Below are positions 59,949 to 64,000 of a stretch of 64,000 nt of DNA, piece after piece. The DNA lies in contig JAQUXP010000002.1 of the NCBI GenBank assembly GCA_028692395.1, positions 62,001-126,000 on the forward strand. The letters run 5' to 3'. The stretch comes from Lachnospiraceae bacterium (lineage in GTDB: Bacteria; Bacillota; Clostridia; Lachnospirales; Lachnospiraceae). The notes below the pieces were generated by a model, which was given only the letters and a program-made list of their open reading frames with translations, ran no database searches and was not told where the DNA came from. Position 1 is the first letter of the stretch; each line of letters opens with the position of its first letter. Both the position numbers and the translations under genes were made by a program.

Positions 59949-60044
59949 GAAAATCCCATCACCGAAGGTGATTTTAAGCGGATTTTCCAATATAACTGCT
60001 CCGATACAGAATAGTTGCAACTGATCAATGAAATGGAGGAAAAG

Positions 60045-61340
60045 ATGAGAATTGTAAAGCTTACCAAAGAAACAACAGAGAATATTCTGGAAAATATGCT
60101 GAAGAGAAGTCCAACACAGTACGGAAGCTACGAAGCAGCGGTACAGGAAATTATCGATAATGTCAGAAAGCGGAAGGATGAGGCTCTCTTTTCTTACACA
60201 GAAAAGTTTGACAAGGCAGTTCTCACTGCAGATACCATACAGGTAACGGAGGAGGAGATCAGGGCAGCCTATGAAAAGGTAGATCCCGCACTTCTTTCTG
60301 TAATCAAAAAGGCATTGGTCAACATCCAGAGCTTCCATGAAAAACAGAAGCAGAACAGCTGGTTTAACAGCACCCCACAGGGAACAATTCTTGGCCAGAA
60401 GGTAACTCCTATGGCAAGAGTCGGTGTCTATGTTCCGGGAGGAAAGGCAGTTTACCCATCGTCTGTGTTGATGAATATTGTTCCGGCCAAAGTAGCAGGA
60501 GTGGAAGAGATTATTATGACCACTCCCTGTAATGCAGCGGGAGAGGTGAATCCGGCAGTCCTGGTTGCCGCCAGAGAAGCAGGTGCAGATAAGGTGTTTA
60601 AGGCAGGCGGTGCTCAGGCGATTGCAGCCCTTGCATATGGAACAGAGAGTATTCCCAAGGTAGATAAGATTGTAGGACCTGGAAACATCTATGTGGCACT
60701 GGCAAAGAAGGCAGTCTATGGTAATGTCAGTATTGATTCCATCGCCGGCCCAAGTGAGATTCTGGTGCTGGCAGACGAATCAGCGAATCCACATTATGTG
60801 GCAGCAGATCTTCTTTCCCAGGCGGAGCATGATGAGCTGGCTTCTGCAATTCTTATTACCACAAGTCAGAAGCTTGCCGAGGAGGTTTCCGCAGAAATCG
60901 ACGAGTTCTTAAAGGGTCTTTCCAGAAAAGACATTATTCAGAAATCATTGGATAATTTTGGGTATATTCTGGTAGCTGATACAACGACAGAAGCAATTGA
61001 TACGGCAAATGCCATCGCATCGGAGCATCTGGAAATTGTGATGAACAATCCTTTTGAAGTGATGACAAAGATCAAAAATGCCGGGGCTATCTTCATCGGA
61101 GAATACAGCTGCGAGCCTCTTGGTGATTATTTTGCAGGACCGAATCATATTCTTCCTACTAATGGTACAAGCAAGTTCTTCTCCCCCTTATCGGTAGATG
61201 ATTTTGTTAAGAAATCAAGTATCATCTATTATTCCAGAGAAGCTCTGGCCGAGATCCATGAGGATATTGAACAATTTGCAAAATGCGAACAGCTGACTGC
61301 ACATGCCAATTCCATCGCAGTTCGTTTTGAAAAAGAATAA
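60045..61340 (+). CDS. hisD: histidinol dehydrogenase
   Basis: VPGGKAVYPSSVLMNIVPAKVAG; DSIAGPSEILVLAD; SQAEHDE. Confidence 0.97.
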   Translation: MRIVKLTKETTENILENMLKRSPTQYGSYEAAVQEIIDNVRKRKDEALFSYTEKFDKAVLTADTIQVTEEEIRAAYEKVDPALLSVIKKALVNIQSFHEKQKQNSWFNSTPQGTILGQKVTPMARVGVYVPGGKAVYPSSVLMNIVPAKVAGVEEIIMTTPCNAAGEVNPAVLVAAREAGADKVFKAGGAQAIAALAYGTESIPKVDKIVGPGNIYVALAKKAVYGNVSIDSIAGPSEILVLADESANPHYVAADLLSQAEHDELASAILITTSQKLAEEVSAEIDEFLKGLSRKDIIQKSLDNFGYILVADTTTEAIDTANAIASEHLEIVMNNPFEVMTKIKNAGAIFIGEYSCEPLGDYFAGPNHILPTNGTSKFFSPLSVDDFVKKSSIIYYSREALAEIHEDIEQFAKCEQLTAHANSIAVRFEKE

Positions 61341-61358
61341 AAAGGAGCCCCATCCAAG

Positions 61359-61946
61359 ATGAAAAGAACAGCCACGGTTGAAAGAAATACAAAAGAAACA
61401 CAGATTAAACTGACCATAGATCTGGACGGATCCGGAAAATCCCAGATCAATACCGGTATCGGATTCCTGGATCATATGCTGGAGGGATTCGCAAAGCATG
61501 GTTTTTTTGATCTTTCGGTAGAAGCCACCGGAGATCTTCAGGTAGATGATCATCATACAGCGGAGGATGTGGGAATCGTGCTGGGTACCGCAATCAAGGA
61601 AGCACTGGGTGATAAAAAAGGGATTCGCCGTTATGGAAGCATGATACTTCCCATGGATGAAACCCTGGTTATGGCAGCGATTGATTTAAGCGGAAGACCA
61701 TATTTTGTGTTCCATGCTGATTTTTCCAAAGATAAGATTGGAACTATGGATACCGAAGTGATCCGGGAGTTTTTCTATGCAATCTCTTATACCTGTGGTA
61801 TGAATCTGCATATGAAGGTACTGGACGGAATCAATAATCATCATATTGCAGAAGCGCTATTCAAAGCTTTTGCGAAGGCACTGGATGAGGCGGTTCGCTT
61901 TGATCCCCGTGTAACCGATGTACTTTCTACCAAGGGCAGCCTATAA
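61359..61946 (+). CDS. hisB: imidazoleglycerol-phosphate dehydratase
   Basis: GIGFLDHMLEGFAKHG; DDHHTAEDVGIVLG; NNHHIAEALFKAFAKAL. Confidence 0.97.
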   Translation: MKRTATVERNTKETQIKLTIDLDGSGKSQINTGIGFLDHMLEGFAKHGFFDLSVEATGDLQVDDHHTAEDVGIVLGTAIKEALGDKKGIRRYGSMILPMDETLVMAAIDLSGRPYFVFHADFSKDKIGTMDTEVIREFFYAISYTCGMNLHMKVLDGINNHHIAEALFKAFAKALDEAVRFDPRVTDVLSTKGSL

Positions 61947-61969
61947 AAGATCAGAAGGGATAAAAAAAG

Positions 61970-62350
61970 ATGAACAACCAGACAGCTGCTGATGCAGCCC
62001 ACAGCACCACCCCGCTTGAAAGCTCGGTCAGATGGTCGGACCTCAAGCTGAATTTTGATGGCATGATCCCTGTGATTGTACAGGATGCTGACAACGATGA
62101 GGTTTTGATGCTTGCCTATATGAACGAAGAAGCTTACAAAAAAACATTAGAGCTTGGGATGATGACTTACTGGAGCAGAAGCCGAGACGAGCTTTGGACC
62201 AAGGGTCTAACTTCCGGACATGTACAGTATGTTCGAAGCATCGCCATGGACTGTGACAATGACACCTTACTTGCGAAAGTAACCCAGGTGGGAGCAGCCT
62301 GCCATACGGGTAATCGTTCCTGCTTTTACCGGGAAATCGTAACTGTATAG
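61970..62350 (+). CDS. hisI: phosphoribosyl-AMP cyclohydrolase
   Basis: [56 protein letters not shown]. Confidence 0.96.
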   Translation: MNNQTAADAAHSTTPLESSVRWSDLKLNFDGMIPVIVQDADNDEVLMLAYMNEEAYKKTLELGMMTYWSRSRDELWTKGLTSGHVQYVRSIAMDCDNDTLLAKVTQVGAACHTGNRSCFYREIVTV

Positions 62351-62360
62351 AAGGAAACCA

Positions 62361-62390
62361 GGTATAGGATTGTAAGGTATAGGATTGTAA
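62361..62390 (+). repeat. 15-bp perfect tandem duplication
   Basis: ggtataggattgtaa x2. Confidence 0.9.
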
Positions 62391-62490
62391 AGTGAAAAAG
62401 GTTGCGTGCACAGGTTTTTTGTGATATGGTATTGAGGTCTAATAGAATAACGAATTAAGTGTCTGTCAGTAGAGAAAATATTCTATCCGG

Positions 62491-62657
62491 TAATTAAGGG
62501 GAATATCTCGATACTGACAGGAAAGAGGGAATCAGGTGAAAATCCTGAGCGATTCGGTCACTGTAAGAGGGGAATCTGATTTAGAATCCATTGCAGCGTA
62601 TGCTGTGAGAAGGTAAATCAAGGTAATGATCCCAAAGCCAGGAAACCTGCTTAATTT
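62491..62657 (+). ncRNA. cobalamin (B12) riboswitch aptamer
   Basis: gagggaatcaggtgaaaatcctgagc, cggtcactgtaa, B12 box aaagccaggaaacctgc; P1 taattaag/cttaatt. Confidence 0.92.
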
Positions 62658-62725
62658 GAGTAAAGATGAAGCTTCCGTAAAAAGCAACATCTGGGAATGA
62701 ACTTTCAGGAGAAAGTTTGTTTTTG

Positions 62726-62758
62726 GTGTCTGCTACTATCATAGCAGGCACTTTTTTT
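62726..62758 (+). terminator. riboswitch expression-platform terminator
   Basis: gtgtctgcta-ctatca-tagcaggcac followed by T7. Confidence 0.85.
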
Positions 62759-62850
62759 CGTTATCTCTATGTTGGCAGAAATGATCAGGGACGCCGCAGC
62801 AAAAAAAGTATAGCTGCAAGGCGTTACGACAACAACAAAAGGAGAAAAAG

Positions 62851-63978
62851 ATGAAGAGAAGACAAATCACAACAAAGGCACTGGCATTGATTCTGGCAGT
62901 GGGGATGTCCGTGGGAGCATCTGCGTGCGGTACTCAGGCAAACAACAGCGGAGATGCAAACCGTCAGGATGCTGCTGCAATTAAGGAAAACAATCAGGCG
63001 GCAGGAACCTCCCAAGCCACTGAGACAGACAGTGAATCAGTTACAAGCCAAAAGAGTACCCAATATCCGCTTACTATTACAACCTATGATTATGACGGCA
63101 ATGAGATAGAAACAACCTATGAGAAGGCACCGGAGAAAGTGTTAGCCGTATATCAGGGCTGTATCGAGACGATGCTTGCGCTGGGACTGGAGGATCACAT
63201 CGTGGCAACAGCGGGACTGGACAACGAAGTACCGGATGATCAGAAAGCTGCTTTTTCCAAGACCAAGTATCTGGATGAATTCACACCATCACTGGAATCA
63301 GCCACCATGCTGGAGCCGGATTTGATTTTTTCCTGGAGTTCTCTCTTTAGTGACAAAAATCTGGGAGATGTAAAAAACTGGATTGAAAAAGGCTGCAATA
63401 CTTACTATAACACAAACACACGTCCAGGCACTGATGCCGAGAAGCATGATCGTACACTGGAAAATGAATACACAGATATTTTAAATATGGGAAAGATTTT
63501 TGATGTACAGGACAAGGCAGAAGCGATTGTTTCCGATATCAAAGCTTCTATTCAGCAGACTACTGACGCCATAAAAAACATCGAAGAAAAACCAAGTGTA
63601 CTGATTCTTGAGCCAATGGGTGATTCTATTACAAACTACGGAAAATCCAGTCTTGGCGGAGATATGGTCACAGCACTTGGGGCAACACTGGCAAATCCGG
63701 ATGCTTCCACTGTGGGAAAAGAAGATATTATCGCTGCAAACCCGGATGTAATCTTTGTTGTGTATATGCCATATGCAGGAGATGATCCGGAAACTGTAAA
63801 AAACCAGCAGCTCAATGTGATTATGGAGGATGACTCCTTAAAGAGTCTCGATGCCGTAAAGAATGGCAGAGTTGTACCCATCATGTTAAGTGAGATGTAC
63901 GCCAGTGCTACCCGCACGCAGAATGGTATTGAAAGCTTTGCTGCAGGTCTGTATCCGGATGTAGCTTCAGCCAAATAG
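62851..63978 (+). CDS. ABC transporter substrate-binding lipoprotein (BtuF/FepB-like), probably corrinoid uptake
   Basis: Lipobox SVGASAC; periplasmic-binding protein family pattern (EKVLAVYQGCIETMLALGLEDHIVATAG); downstream of cobalamin riboswitch. Confidence 0.88.
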   Translation: MKRRQITTKALALILAVGMSVGASACGTQANNSGDANRQDAAAIKENNQAAGTSQATETDSESVTSQKSTQYPLTITTYDYDGNEIETTYEKAPEKVLAVYQGCIETMLALGLEDHIVATAGLDNEVPDDQKAAFSKTKYLDEFTPSLESATMLEPDLIFSWSSLFSDKNLGDVKNWIEKGCNTYYNTNTRPGTDAEKHDRTLENEYTDILNMGKIFDVQDKAEAIVSDIKASIQQTTDAIKNIEEKPSVLILEPMGDSITNYGKSSLGGDMVTALGATLANPDASTVGKEDIIAANPDVIFVVYMPYAGDDPETVKNQQLNVIMEDDSLKSLDAVKNGRVVPIMLSEMYASATRTQNGIESFAAGLYPDVASAK

Positions 63979-64000
63979 AAGGTAGACTGTTATGAAGAAA

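Noticed and set aside
1-64000. CRISPR arrays, prophage, transposons, tRNA/rRNA genes
   Set aside because: No regularly spaced direct repeats, integrase/transposase motifs, or tRNA/rRNA signatures were recognised on reading the window; a tRNAscan/Infernal run would settle this.

Overview
This is a 64 kb chromosomal window that looks like a low-to-mid GC, spore-forming Clostridia/Lachnospiraceae-type bacterium. It is almost entirely housekeeping genes on the + strand. I saw no phage, transposase, CRISPR array, tRNA or rRNA. Main blocks, left to right: D-Ala-D-Ala carboxypeptidase, alpha/beta hydrolase and a condensation-type acyltransferase; a MarR-controlled heterodimeric ABC exporter; PPi-type phosphofructokinase; a Na+-pump decarboxylase operon with both a 12S-type and a 5S-type carboxyltransferase; RpiR regulator, flavoprotein, cmk, ispH and S1 protein; a complete rnfCDGEAB operon followed by apbE, a NusG-II protein and a Gx transporter; ruvAB, zapA, U32 peptidase, FtsW/RodA and PBP; sporulation genes (GerW, SASP, YlbJ-like); rpmB, Asp23, DAK2 and recG; mgsA; rsmD-coaD; pepD, small alarmone synthetase, rRNA/pseudouridine enzymes and YgiQ; lepB and recU; hisZGDBI; and a cobalamin riboswitch upstream of a BtuF-like binding protein. 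The most unusual signal is a pair of about 240-nt intergenic long-hairpin elements (4088-4332 and 15681-15919). They are homologous, lie in opposite orientations, share conserved loop and internal-loop sequences, and differ in several helices where both arms have changed together. This suggests a structured repeat/RNA family that the annotated genes do not explain.
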